Assembly (NCBI GenBank): GCA_937892345.1
Contig: CALAGF010000331.1
Span: 1 to 27,374 of the forward strand
DNA from: an uncultured Rhodocyclaceae bacterium
GTDB lineage: Bacteria > Pseudomonadota > Gammaproteobacteria > Burkholderiales > Rhodocyclaceae
Direction: 5' to 3'
DNA: 27,374 bases
Shown here: positions 18,001-21,050 of the stretch, one piece after another
Layout of the letters: each line of letters opens with the position of its first letter
How positions within the stretch are numbered: position 1 is the stretch's first letter
Made by a program: the position numbers and the translations under genes
The notes under the pieces: model-generated
What the model saw: the letters and a program-made list of their open reading frames with translations, nothing else
Told to the model about the DNA's origin: nothing
Databases searched by the model: none

Positions 18001-20859
18001 ACCCCGAAGCAGATCGTCACCATCACCGCCGTCAACGAGGTCATTACCCGCGCTGCCCAGCAGCAGGTCATTTCCTTCATCGCCATAAAGGCTGTCATTA
18101 CCATCGGAACCATCCAGCAGATCGTTTCCAAGCCCCCCGGAAAGCAGATCCAAGCCGTCGCCACCAACCAGGGTGTCATTGTCATCGCCACCCGACAACA
18201 CATCTTCGCCATCCCCGCCCAGCAGGGAATCATTACCCGCTTCGCCCAGCAAGGTATCGTTGCCTTCTTGGCCAAGAAGCGTGTCGCGGCCTGCGCCGGC
18301 ACGCAACTCGTTGGCAAACTCATTGCCGGTCAGCAAATCATTACCGCTGCCCGCCCAAGCGTTCTCGATACTCAGCAAACGATCCGAGCCACTACCCGAG
18401 CCAAATGCCGAGCCGGTTTCAAGATTCACGGTTACGGCCTTGGTCAGGCCTGCGTAATTAACAGTATCGCTACCCAGACCGCCATCGAATGTATTCGGGT
18501 TTTCATCGCCCGAAAACACATCGCCAAAATCACTACCCACGACATTTTCGATGCCAGCCAGGGTCATTGTTCTCAAGCCGTCGGTAGCCAAACCGGACGC
18601 AAGACTCAAATCCACCGTTACCGACTGGAATTCGGACGAAAAATTGATCTCGTCAGTCCCCGCCGCACCATCAATCGACATGCCATTTCGCAAGCCATAG
18701 AGGGTATCCGCCCCTTTGCCGGCTAAAACAGTCTCAAAATTGGCAATATGCTGAGTAGCACCATCGCTGGTGACCACACCGCTCACCACATTGATGGCTA
18801 GTGCGGCATTTTCCTTGCTGTAATCGAGAATGTCCCCGTTTCCGGCACCTGCATCAAGCGTGTAACCGTCGCGCATGCCGACAAAACGATCATCTCCCGC
18901 TCCGCCGACAATTGCATCAACGTTAAGCAGGGTGTCGGTACCGTCGCCCAAAACGGTCGCTTTGCCGCCGCCTTCAAGCGTCACGGTAAGCGCATCGCTG
19001 ACTGCGGCATAAGTGACGGTGTCGGTGCCTTTGCCATCATCGCCACCGTCTAGCGTGTCGTTTCCACCTCGCCCGGCAAGGGTGTCATTGCCAATACCGC
19101 CAATGATCACATTATCCTGAGCACTACCGGCAATGCTGTCATTGCCCGAGCCGCCGAGTATGTTCTCGATGGAATTCAGGATGTCCGTTCCAATACCAGC
19201 ACCCTTGGCCGTTCCACCGCTTTCTGCCAAGTCAACAGAAATGCCTGAAGCATCGGCGCGATAATCAGCGGTATCGGTCCCTGTTCCGCCATTCAAACGG
19301 TCAGAACCCGCATTACCAATCAGCGTGTCATTGCCACCATCCCCGAACAGCGTGTCGTTACCATCCCCGCCATCGATCAGATCGTGGCCAAAGCCGCCAT
19401 AGACAAGATCGTCACCTCCACCCGCCTGTATGTCGTCGGCCGCACCTTGTGCCGGCAAGGAAATCACCGGAATTTCCCGCCCGTCGTAAACTTCCTTGTT
19501 GACTTGGAGACGGCTGTTGATTTCTTCATCCGTTGCCGCATCAACGATTTTCAGCTTCAACAGGTAATCCGGTGTTTTGGTCTCCGGGTCTGCGTTATTG
19601 GATATTTTCAGGGTTTTTCCGGAGGCATCCAGATAACTGCCCGTCAACGTGAGCACAGACTCCAGTTGAACCGGGTTGGCTGCATTTTGTTCAAAGCCGG
19701 GATAAAGGACGGTCAACAGAGTACTGCTGGTCGACGTCGAAATTTTCCAGATAATCGTTCCGTCATCAGCGCGCTTGCCACTGTCAATCGCTTCTCGAAT
19801 AAATACGCCATCCGGCAAGCCAGATACCGTCAGATTATTGACCAGCACACCAAAACTGATGACCTTGGCTATATAACCCGTACCATCCAGTTGCACACCT
19901 TTGCCGTTGGCAAGCTGGAATACGTCCGAAGCAGAATTGAAGTCACCCCGGATAACCTCACTGGCGTTTGTCGTAAAAACATCCACCAAGGCATCCTGTG
20001 CAGCGATACCGGTAGCAACCCGAAATACTTCGGGCGCCATCACCGCATCTGGCGTGGTATTTGTCGGCGTTACCTGATCATAATTTTTGGCAAGAATGTC
20101 ATAACCAGTATCGGTTCGCCCGGTGCCGCCCTCCAGCGAACTTCCCGCCTCAGTTCGCAATACATTGACCACTTTGAAATCAAGCTTGGGATCACCCGAG
20201 CCAACCCCGCTATTAACGCCAGTTCCACCGCCTGTATCCGGATTCGAGGCAGAGGGGGGCGGCGGCGGCGGATTTGTCGTTGTTGCCTGCCTGCCAGGTT
20301 CCGCCGGCGTTTCCGGGGGTTTGTCGTACTTGCCGGTCAGGTCGGAGGTTTTGGGAACAGAAGTCGCCTCAGCGGAGACATTTTCTGCGGCTACCCGAGC
20401 TGCTGCCTCACTGTCTGCAGCTTCTTTTTCTGCAGTTTCTCCGCCAGATTGCGCACCTTCAGCAGCACCCGCCCCGGAGGTTGCATTCGGATCGCTTTCA
20501 GCCTGCATCTTCACCGACGCAAGCATCGGTGTGGAATCCACGACAAGACCGATCTTGCCAAGACGTCCCATGAACTCGGAAACAGGAAGCGGGGTAGCTG
20601 AGCCTGCAAATCGCAAATCCAGCGGCTCGCCAGTGAGGGCCATCATTGCGCCCTCGGGAATAATAATGCGACGCCCGTCCTTGAGAACGATGAGCAGATC
20701 AACATCCAGCACATCGATAGACGCAACCTGGTCTTCGGAGAACGGCAGGCTCACCACCCCGTCGTTCACCTTGGCTATCAACACCCCCTTGCCCATGACA
20801 GCCTTGCGGTCACCCTGGGAAAGATTTGGGGTACTACCAGGTTTTTTCTCGTTTGCCAT
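1..20859 (-). CDS. Giant RTX-repeat surface/secreted protein (T1SS substrate, adhesin-like), 3' end outside window
   Basis: The ATG at 20859 (MANEKKPG) has an AGGAAG ribosome-binding site about 9 nt upstream. The frame stays open to position 1, giving at least 6,953 residues. Residues 1-473 are non-RTX: a small beta-rich N-terminal domain (about 25-73, with DLLIVLKDGRRIIIPEGA), an Ala/Glu-rich stretch (about 114-170), a linker with six prolines (197-202), then a beta-rich region (about 225-470). From about 474 onward the protein is RTX nonapeptides of the GGxGxDxLx type. They alternate with two spacer modules, one ending in GTDTLIGIENV-like segments and one of the type GLVDGxxxDGxxGxDTLDL. 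RTX nonapeptides bind Ca2+ and fold as beta-rolls after T1SS export. Adjacent TolC, HlyD and MotA/MotB-like genes support export of this protein. Large size and repeat architecture suggest an adhesin or biofilm matrix protein, but no ligand-binding or enzymatic domain was recognised. The C-terminal secretion signal is not visible. Confidence 0.95.
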   Translation of the reverse strand, partial: MANEKKPGSTPNLSQGDRKAVMGKGVLIAKVNDGVVSLPFSEDQVASIDVLDVDLLIVLKDGRRIIIPEGAMMALTGEPLDLRFAGSATPLPVSEFMGRLGKIGLVVDSTPMLASVKMQAESDPNATSGAGAAEGAQSGGETAEKEAADSEAAARVAAENVSAEATSVPKTSDLTGKYDKPPETPAEPGRQATTTNPPPPPPSASNPDTGGGTGVNSGVGSGDPKLDFKVVNVLRTEAGSSLEGGTGRTDTGYDILAKNYDQVTPTNTTPDAVMAPEVFRVATGIAAQDALVDVFTTNASEVIRGDFNSASDVFQLANGKGVQLDGTGYIAKVISFGVLVNNLTVSGLPDGVFIREAIDSGKRADDGTIIWKISTSTSSTLLTVLYPGFEQNAANPVQLESVLTLTGSYLDASGKTLKISNNADPETKTPDYLLKLKIVDAATDEEINSRLQVNKEVYDGREIPVISLPAQGAADDIQAGGGDDLVYGGFGHDLIDGGDGNDTLFGDGGNDTLIGNAGSDRLNGGTGTDTADYRADASGISVDLAESGGTAKGAGIGTDILNSIENILGGSGNDSIAGSAQDNVIIGGIGNDTLAGRGGNDTLDGGDDGKGTDTVTYAAVSDALTVTLEGGGKATVLGDGTDTLLNVDAIVGGAGDDRFVGMRDGYTLDAGAGNGDILDYSKENAALAINVVSGVVTSDGATQHIANFETVLAGKGADTLYGLRNGMSIDGAAGTDEINFSSEFQSVTVDLSLASGLATDGLRTMTLAGIENVVGSDFGDVFSGDENPNTFDGGLGSDTVNYAGLTKAVTVNLETGSAFGSGSGSDRLLSIENAWAGSGNDLLTGNEFANELRAGAGRDTLLGQEGNDTLLGEAGNDSLLGGDGEDVLSGGDDNDTLVGGDGLDLLSGGLGNDLLDGSDGNDSLYGDEGNDLLLGSAGNDLVDGGDGDDLLRGGIGNDTLIGGAGADVASYDDVATDNLTFTLSSNSIAVSGASIGKDFIQEVETLVAGQLADTFKGLVDGLVVDGFEGSDTLDLAVQTKAVTVNLALDSGFATDGVSTLQIRQIENVLGGFNADSLLGNELANRIEGGDGNDSLAGAEGNDTLSGGSGSDHLDGGFGDDELHGNAGTDSLFGNEGNDTLFGEAGDDRLEGGAGDDSVDGASGNDTLVGGEGNDTLIGGDGIDTADYSAANSGLLVRMSTGTVLGAGDVGSDSLNGVENLIGGSGNDSLQGDDQANALYGGLGSDTLQGMAGDDLLDGGSGSDVVTYAELDSTSALTVNLAMASAVAISASGVDTLLAVESIAGGAGADIFNGIQQGLALDGVAGVDTLSLSNLDGPATINLQSGRVIAGGATMGLANIESAIGTKGADTFIGDAGDNLFQGGAGSDLADYDAAARAININLGTDGRVTVIGATTAAQIGTDTLVAIESVNGSVFDDTIIGFMANESINGSLGLDGIDLGGQTVSVTVDLAQSSGFAQIGSATMGLANIESAKGGSGNDLFLGDSADNLFDGGDGQDLISYTNATRALTVDLGNSVAKSSSGVGGIGTDTLLNIENVTGGSGSDSILGSDQANALRGGLGNDSLDGGVGSDSLYGEGGNDVLSGGVGDDVLDGGIGSDTLRGGAGNDALLGGDGVDVASYSDVISESLVIALSNSAITVTGGVLTGKDTLETIEQIVGGALADTIRGLADGLTVDGDLGSDTLDLGSLTKSVTVDLSLSAGQATDGTSTVQLRNIENAIGGSNGDRLQGNELANRLNGGDGNDTLLGGEGNDTLEGGLGIDTADYGSTANALNIRLSENKVSGGVDVGIDSLEGIENVIAGSGDDFLLGDAQGNSLSGGSGNDTLQGLGGNDVLDGGNGVDVVTYAELEASSALTVNLGAGSITTVSASGNDTLLAIESLVGGAGGDVFNGIQNGLAIDGSTGVDTLSLSALDGPGLINLNTGRVTTSGSTMSLSGIESAVGTKGADTFVGDASDNLFQGGAGTDTADYDVAARAVVFTLGSDSAVTATGSNSAAMVGTDTLQGIESIRGSVFDDSFNGFIANENLNGAGGTDVLNLGSELSDLTIDLSQTSGFAGKGSALMQLADIENAVGGSGNDVFRGDVRDNSFDGGAGLDTADFSTASRALTVDLGNSVAKSSSGVGGIGTDTLLNIENVTGGSGSDSILGSDQANALRGGLGNDSLDGGVGSDSLYGEGGNDVLSGGVGDDVLDGGIGSDTLRGGAGNDALLGGDGVDVASYSDVISESLVIALSNSAITVTGGVLTGKDTLETIEQIVGGALADTIRGLADGLTVDGDLGSDTLDLGSLTKSVTVDLSLSAGQATDGTSTVQLRNIENAIGGSNGDRLQGNELANRLNGGDGNDTLLGGEGNDTLEGGLGIDTADYGSTANALNIRLSENKVSGGVDVGIDSLEGIENVIAGSGDDFLLGDAQGNSLSGGSGNDTLQGLGGNDVLDGGNGVDVVTYAELEASSALTVNLGAGSITTVSASGNDTLLAIESLVGGAGGDVFNGIQNGLAIDGSTGVDTLSLSALDGPGLINLNTGRVTTSGSTMSLSGIESAVGTKGADTFVGDASDNLFQGGAGTDTADYDVAARAVVFTLGSDSAVTVVGASTFANIGTDTLQSIENLQGSTFDDTFSGFIANQALNGSLGNDQIDLSGQLANVTVDLGQVGGYARVGSNSMVLNSVERVLGGSGNDLLMGDEADNVFNGGDGSDTVSFAAASKAVTVDLAGGSARSAAGAGGIGVDTLVNVENVIGSNLADSLLGDVQANTLRGGAGNDAIDGAGGNDTLYGELGNDVLAGGAGNDSLYGGDGNDTLRGGSGNDYLLGEAGYDAVTYDDVTTESITVNLAAGMLTVAGGLPIGTDTLDSIEMVIGTRQADVFRGIVDLMTVDGSDGQDTLDLSAGAAAATVNLDSSAGSAVRDAATLSLRNIENAIGGSGADTVQGTDAANRIDGGDGSDSLIGAGGADTLIGGAGNDVLDGGAGDDLLDAGGGDDTLRGGAGNDILDGGSGINTADYSAAESALNINLGAASDQAKGLDIGTDSLANIQNVIGGSQGDLIVGNAADNLLRGASGSDTLVGGGGNDTLEGGDDPGAVDVASYTAEGQSITVNLGATATVSGNGAGLDKLIGIERIVGGATNDSFVGLTNGYQLDGFGGLANMLDLSSVTDRSITADLQAGSISAGVGAGAATMSLASIQQVVGGAFADTLLGNDADNLFKGGAGNDSLSGGLGNDSLYGEDGDDTLAGGGGDDLLDGGAGINTADYRVAVNPVSVAILGGSSAESRVSGNGGDTLLGITRILAGGQQDTFSGYANGYELDGGAGVDRLDLSGIGLPVGQGFNVNLSQLGGSVARSDVAGAMQLSGIEQVVAGAGNDSFSGDVASNQFDGGAGTDTMVYSAEAQAVTVNLSSHGEFEGRAWGTSVAGPGLSDTLFSIENVIGSGNDDLINGGTAAVANRFKGGGGNDLIDGGAGADTLEGEAGSDTLTGGLGADYLDGGASNDTALYLGTTAVSVNLSGSGVHVNDGAAIDTLVSIESILGSDAADTFSGFADAVTLDGALGGNTLDLGAWGSNVSVNLSTSNGTVSDGVATGIARNFDTVVGSAGNDTLIGSASANLLQGGLGNDQLSGGDGNDTLEGGDGADTLTGGKGNDVLLAGAGDDSIVGWDALGNGSGNDTIEGGAGINTLDYTGASAKLDISLRLGRVSVSGVDDGVGLDQVGGITNVIGGSGDDTIEGDASNNDLDGGDGSDVLDLSKLTSAINLVVSEGSNNVWSAVTGAQIGNDRFKNFEGFYTGSGDDTLVGNSGANVFHSGAGNDQIDGKDGNDYLDGESGNDLIQGGAGADTVLGGLGDDTLDGGTGSDSIDGGAGADQLSFAAADFSGGVRMTYSFGRHTVEHIGTPDVDTVTGVENFVGSSGDDTLDGSGGDNVIDGGNGVDRVTYSASGALTLNLVDASSVSVLGTSAGVGNDLLLNVERIDLGEGDDVFQGFVAGYTLDGKGGSDTLSLNAGPSATNGDAYIALAPVSDLTAGTAKVGAGTMSLFGIENVSAGSGNDTLIGNAGDNLLNGGGGVDLADYSGLSASQPVSVSLQNDGAGLRHLVSGDLAGNDTLVAIEKVTGSKGADTFTGLINGTSIDGFLGTDLADYSADTRNLRIDVQSATATAYDNSMVQQARQGIAEIEEFRTGSGSDTFVASLGDVNHLFNGGAGNDVASFTNATLGLTVDMVSGTVRDASASNQIGIDSLIGIETVVGGGGNDTFYAAGGNIANEFDGGAGAGNWADYSRVFADAATANGLNFAFSAGQWTVSSPTLDVGTDVLKNMQRVIGGKGSDTFSGIADAVTVDAGEGGISGLDVLDLTAQGNALYVNLSALSGKAVDTVSNTTMSLQNFEAVIGGSSADTFEGDARNNRFDGSLGADTVTYTADSAGITVDLTGLPTVGSAIASGATIGTDTLISIEKIYGGSGNDSFSGLVDGLTLDGKGGSRDEVVYSNTGSTSLTVDLANGRASNGVNASQTLAGIEYVTTGNGDDLLIGNTDANLLSAGAGADTLRAGDITGNAANDTLSGGSGSDTADYAGVSGALVLDMAAFADQSGTVSGSNVGVDQLIGIEIFKSGSGDDSLRGDARDNEIYGGSGADTLAGGNGADRLDGEGGTDWASYAGDVVGVGVSVNLSAGGTFGLADDAYGKVDSLYGIENVEGTGFDDTLTGDAGANHLKGGAGNDLFFGAAGNDSFTGGTNTDTVVYTGSDAVTVSWGGVAGQATVSGAVAVGTDQLSEIEKVVGSSAADTFKAATGVNALVTGATWDGAGGADTLDLTTASGKDYEVDLSVGAGYARENGQTASQTLLNIEHVKFQDGTNVIKGSISDNRIEGGSGTDTYDLTSAGSAVGVTVTALSNVVVAGSVAQVGTDTLSGVEVVKLGSNYNDTVFGIADGLTVVGGENAGNTDVDTLDLSNGTLAPVVGGDGYSVNLHSTTGFVSNKAGSVTQQLREFENAVGTAGRDTFIGNDGNNVIDGGAETDTVTYASVTTDTISVNLVPGTASGFVVTGTATGTDTLKNVEALVGGSKDDTFVGLVHGLSLDGGLGTANQVIYTNLSASLVVDLTAGTARTQDSSVTQTLANIQNVKTGSNADTVVGSTASNVLETGAGDDVLKSGDVDGSSANDTLDGGADTDTADYSGLSGALSLDLAKDLSYGEISGAGTDRLIGIENVKTGSGADLLVGDGRANALYGGAGSDTLIGAGGADTLYGEGGTDTVSYAGSSVAVSVNLQAGQATDGFGSVDSLVGIENIIGSNQSDTLTGDAQANLIQGGVGADTLFGGAGNDVLEGGSGVDQASYAGTSAVTVSWLATQSATVAGDATVGVDTLTGIEQILGGNAGDTFKAGAGVNTLVTGFTLDGSGGADTLDLTTAAGKDYTVDLNASGGFVSATGIAGTSGLLNIENVKLLNGTNLIKGSISDNRIEGGSGTDTYDLTSAGSAVTVSIAGLDNVVLAGTSGVVGTDTLSSVDVLLLGDARNDTVLGVTHGLTVDGGDNGTDVDTIDLSNATYAPVTGGKGYTVNLSNTAGFVQNEAGSVTMLLQDFENAVGTAGKDTFYGNEGNNTIDGGGETDTMSYTNVTSDALTVNLVPGASSGFIATGAVTGTDTLKNIESLIGSTQDDRFIGLVHGVALDGGLGTANQVIYTNLSASLVVDLTAGTARTQDSSVTQTLANIQNVKTGSNADTVVGSTASNVLETGAGDDVLKSGDVDGSSANDTLDGGADTDTADYSGLSGALSLDLAKDLSYGEISGAGTDRLIGIENVKTGSGADLLVGDGRANALYGGAGSDTLIGAGGADTLYGEGGTDTVSYAGSSVAVSVNLQAGQATDGFGSVDSLVGIENIIGSNQSDTLTGDAQANLIQGGDGADTLFGGAGNDVLEGGNAADQASYAGSEAVTIEWGTTGAAVVKGDVLVGTDTLTAIEQVLGSSAGDTFKAATGGDFTTGFTWDGAAGVDTLDLSGVAGTNNFKVDLSKTAGYAQQISPAVTGSQALRNIENLTLGGGQDTVIGDNSATDNVINGGGSSADEYDVTGAAVGLNVTVNTSDIVVRGSSTVLGTDTLTSVEIIKTGEFNDMVLGARNGITIDAGENSALTDVDTIDLSDNSLAAGSAYTIDLSTSAGFVRNLEGTVREELRNFENAVGTSGSDTFYGNEGNNALTAGNGADTIHYGAINNALTVNLTTERASGDGIGADTLVGFEHVVTGGGDDSITGNALGNQLVAGAGKDSLRGEDGADTLQGGAGEDLLLGGLGSDLIDGGADNDKAVFDAGVSVEVRLGSASALAFEGGDIDTLISIQHIETGDSNDTFKGFVAGTTLTGALGLDQLDLSQVYDGAMNASAQSGNIEFRLSQTGGYAAIGAGTMTLNGIERAVGGTGSDLFISVNDQVANEFVGGSGAGVDTVDYGLATFGITVDLASERASGFQIASSGISDTLIGIENVIGGQGNDQLTGNTGANRLEGGSGADTFFGTDGNDVLVGGSSGSDIDVVTYSAYNASALSVQLTGTGAATVNGYGVDQLTEIEKIIGGKQGDTFNGLVGGFVLDGDDGSDRLDLSALSTRIDARLNAGGSNVGSAGISMSVANIEEISGGSVGDSLVGDAAANIFLGNGGSDTLEGGLGNDSLYGGDGDDVLAGNEGDDLLVGNAGNDLADYSAATASTPLTVDLGLIDGASQTYAKLDGGTTYGVDSLYSIELINAGQGDDLVRGIQQGVTLNGNAGFDTLDLTSLGSQRLKVDFNAGKIQTFDGGSTYTDQQSVSNFEKAIGGGGQDTFIGQSGNINNEFDGGSGVEVDTADYAHILTAVTVNLAETAENGLATGTGIGTDVLKHIENIVGGSGNDRLSGDAANNRLDGGAGDDILRGGAGDDTLVGGAHSSGDTASYSGEQGALAIVLGSASTVVTGAVGAVDTDTLIGIETIEGGDGNDT
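3176..3849 (-). repeat. Near-identical ~674-bp direct repeat, copy B (matches 4943-5616)
   Basis: This is the second copy of the 1767-bp-periodic unit, encoding about residues 5670-5895. It contains RTX pairs (GGAGSDTLIGAGGADTLYG) and DTADYSGL / TDGFGSVDSLVGIENI spacers. A weaker third and fourth relative of the whole unit lie at about 6664 and 1336. Confidence 0.9.
4943..5616 (-). repeat. Near-identical ~674-bp direct repeat, copy A (matches 3176-3849)
   Basis: Shifted by 1767 bp (589 codons), this segment matches 3176-3849 with one substitution seen (C at 5569 versus A at 3802). The first 626 bp read as identical. Outside these limits the two units continue to align but with many differences. 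It encodes about residues 5081-5306. Confidence 0.9.
9250..9475 (-). repeat. Tandem RTX nonapeptide cluster (~8 units)
   Basis: The minus-strand reading gives GNDQIDGKDGNDYLDG, GNDLIQGGAGADTVLGG, GDDTLDGGTGSDSIDGG and GADQLS in succession. The next segment (FAAADFSGGVRMTYSFGRH) is an atypical spacer richer in aromatic and basic residues than most others. Confidence 0.85.
13044..14492 (-). repeat. 1,449-bp direct repeat, copy B (identical to 14838-16286)
   Basis: This is the second copy of the block, encoding about residues 2123-2606, exactly 598 residues downstream of copy A. The 345 bp separating the copies (14493-14837) are homologous to the sequence below copy B but clearly diverged. The identity is therefore confined to the block and looks like a recent duplication or gene conversion inside an older repeat. 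Confidence 0.93.
14838..16286 (-). repeat. 1,449-bp direct repeat, copy A (identical to 13044-14492)
   Basis: Comparison with 13044-14492 at a shift of 1794 bp shows identity in every stretch compared, including synonymous positions. The block breaks sharply at both ends: a G/A mismatch just below 14838 versus 13044, and divergence after 16286 versus 14492. It encodes about residues 1525-2008 of the giant protein, with an eight-unit RTX cluster at about 15954-16139. 1,449 bp is exactly 483 codons, so gain or loss of a unit keeps the reading frame. Confidence 0.93.
17320..17615 (-). repeat. Tandem RTX nonapeptide cluster (~10 units)
   Basis: The minus-strand reading gives GNDSLAGAEGNDTLSGG, GDDELHGNAGTDSLFG, GNDTLFGEAGDDRLEGG and GNDTLVGGEGNDTL-type repeats, preceded by an IENVLGGFNADSLLGN spacer and followed by a DTADYS spacer. 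Confidence 0.87.
17955..18310 (-). repeat. Longest tandem RTX nonapeptide cluster seen (~13-14 units)
   Basis: Read on the minus strand, this is an almost uninterrupted run of nonapeptides such as GNDTLLGEA, GNDSLLGGD, GEDVLSGGD and GNDTLIGGA. Such a run would form a long Ca2+-filled beta-roll close to the N-terminal end of the repeat region (residues about 850-968). Confidence 0.88.
19441..20859 (-). other. N-terminal non-repeat region of the giant RTX protein (possible retention/BapA-prefix-like module)
   Basis: This stretch encodes residues 1-473, before the first RTX repeat (GGGDDLVYGG). Residues 25-73 form short beta strands with a DLLIVLKDGRR-IIIPEGA pattern. This resembles the small prefix domain at the N-termini of T1SS giant adhesins such as BapA, where acidic residues are followed by a VxLxDG turn and a hydrophobic strand. 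There is no Sec signal peptide, as expected for a T1SS substrate. Residues 114-170 are rich in Ala, Glu and Ser and may be helical. Residues 174-230 are Pro/Gly/Thr-rich and probably flexible. Residues 225-470 look like one or two beta-sandwich-like segments without RTX motifs. I saw no TAAG or PAAG motif of the LapG protease cleavage type here. The prefix-domain similarity is my reading of the pattern and was not tested. Confidence 0.55.
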
Positions 20860-21050
20860 TACTGGATGCTTCCTACTAACCCGACAATATTCTGTGTGCC
20901 CCGAAACGCGGGATCAAACAGGCATTTGAGACGAACCACCGACAGGTGGTCGCCTCACAATTTCTACGACACGATAGCGCAACAACTTGAAAATTTTGTC
21001 TAAGAAACCACTTTTTATCAGTTTTCAAGCAGATATACAAAATCCATCAT
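20860..21050 (-). promoter_or_regulatory. 191-bp gap between the channel gene and the giant RTX gene
   Basis: This is the only sizeable gap inside the cluster. It contains a perfect 6-bp inverted repeat (ACCACC-GACA-GGTGGT, 20935-20950) and a wider AT-rich one (CTTGAAAA at 20986-20993 against TTTTCAAG at 21022-21029). Neither is followed by a T-run that would make a clear intrinsic terminator. A weak sigma70-like pair can be imagined on the minus strand (TTGAAA, 17 bp, TCTTAG) but is not convincing. The gap plausibly lets the RTX gene be controlled separately from its export machinery. The ribosome-binding site AGGAAG is at about 20868-20873. Confidence 0.4.
20935..20950. repeat. Short hairpin-forming inverted repeat upstream of the giant RTX gene
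   Basis: ACCACC-GACA-GGTGGT: perfect 6-bp arms with a 4-nt loop, about 75 nt upstream of the RTX start. It would form a compact hairpin in the leader RNA. No U-tract follows on the minus strand, so a simple rho-independent terminator is unlikely. Confidence 0.5.

Larger units (their letters stand above)
1..19440 (-). repeat. RTX repeat region with ~590-600-residue higher-order units
   Basis: Every sampled stretch of this region reads in one continuous minus-strand frame as RTX motifs (GGAGNDTLxG, GNAGANRLEGG) joined by spacers of the type DTADYSxxxxALTVNLA and GTDTLIGIENVxGGSGND. Related blocks recur at long range. Anchors with the same local sequence (Phe/Leu-Glu-Gly-rich block read through GNDxLxGG) lie at about 1336, 3121, 4888 and 6664, spaced 1785, 1767 and 1776 bp. 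A second family of units near 13.0-16.3 kb has a period of exactly 1794 bp. No Ig-like, cadherin, lectin, protease or lipase segment was recognised in the parts read. Confidence 0.9.

Noticed and set aside
1..19440. Possible CRISPR array or non-coding satellite because of the dense periodicity
   Set aside because: Repeats are imperfect at the DNA level, vary in spacing by multiples of three, and encode RTX peptides in one unbroken frame.
20935..20950. Rho-independent terminator after the channel gene
   Set aside because: The hairpin stem is only 6 bp and no U-tract follows on the transcribed strand.
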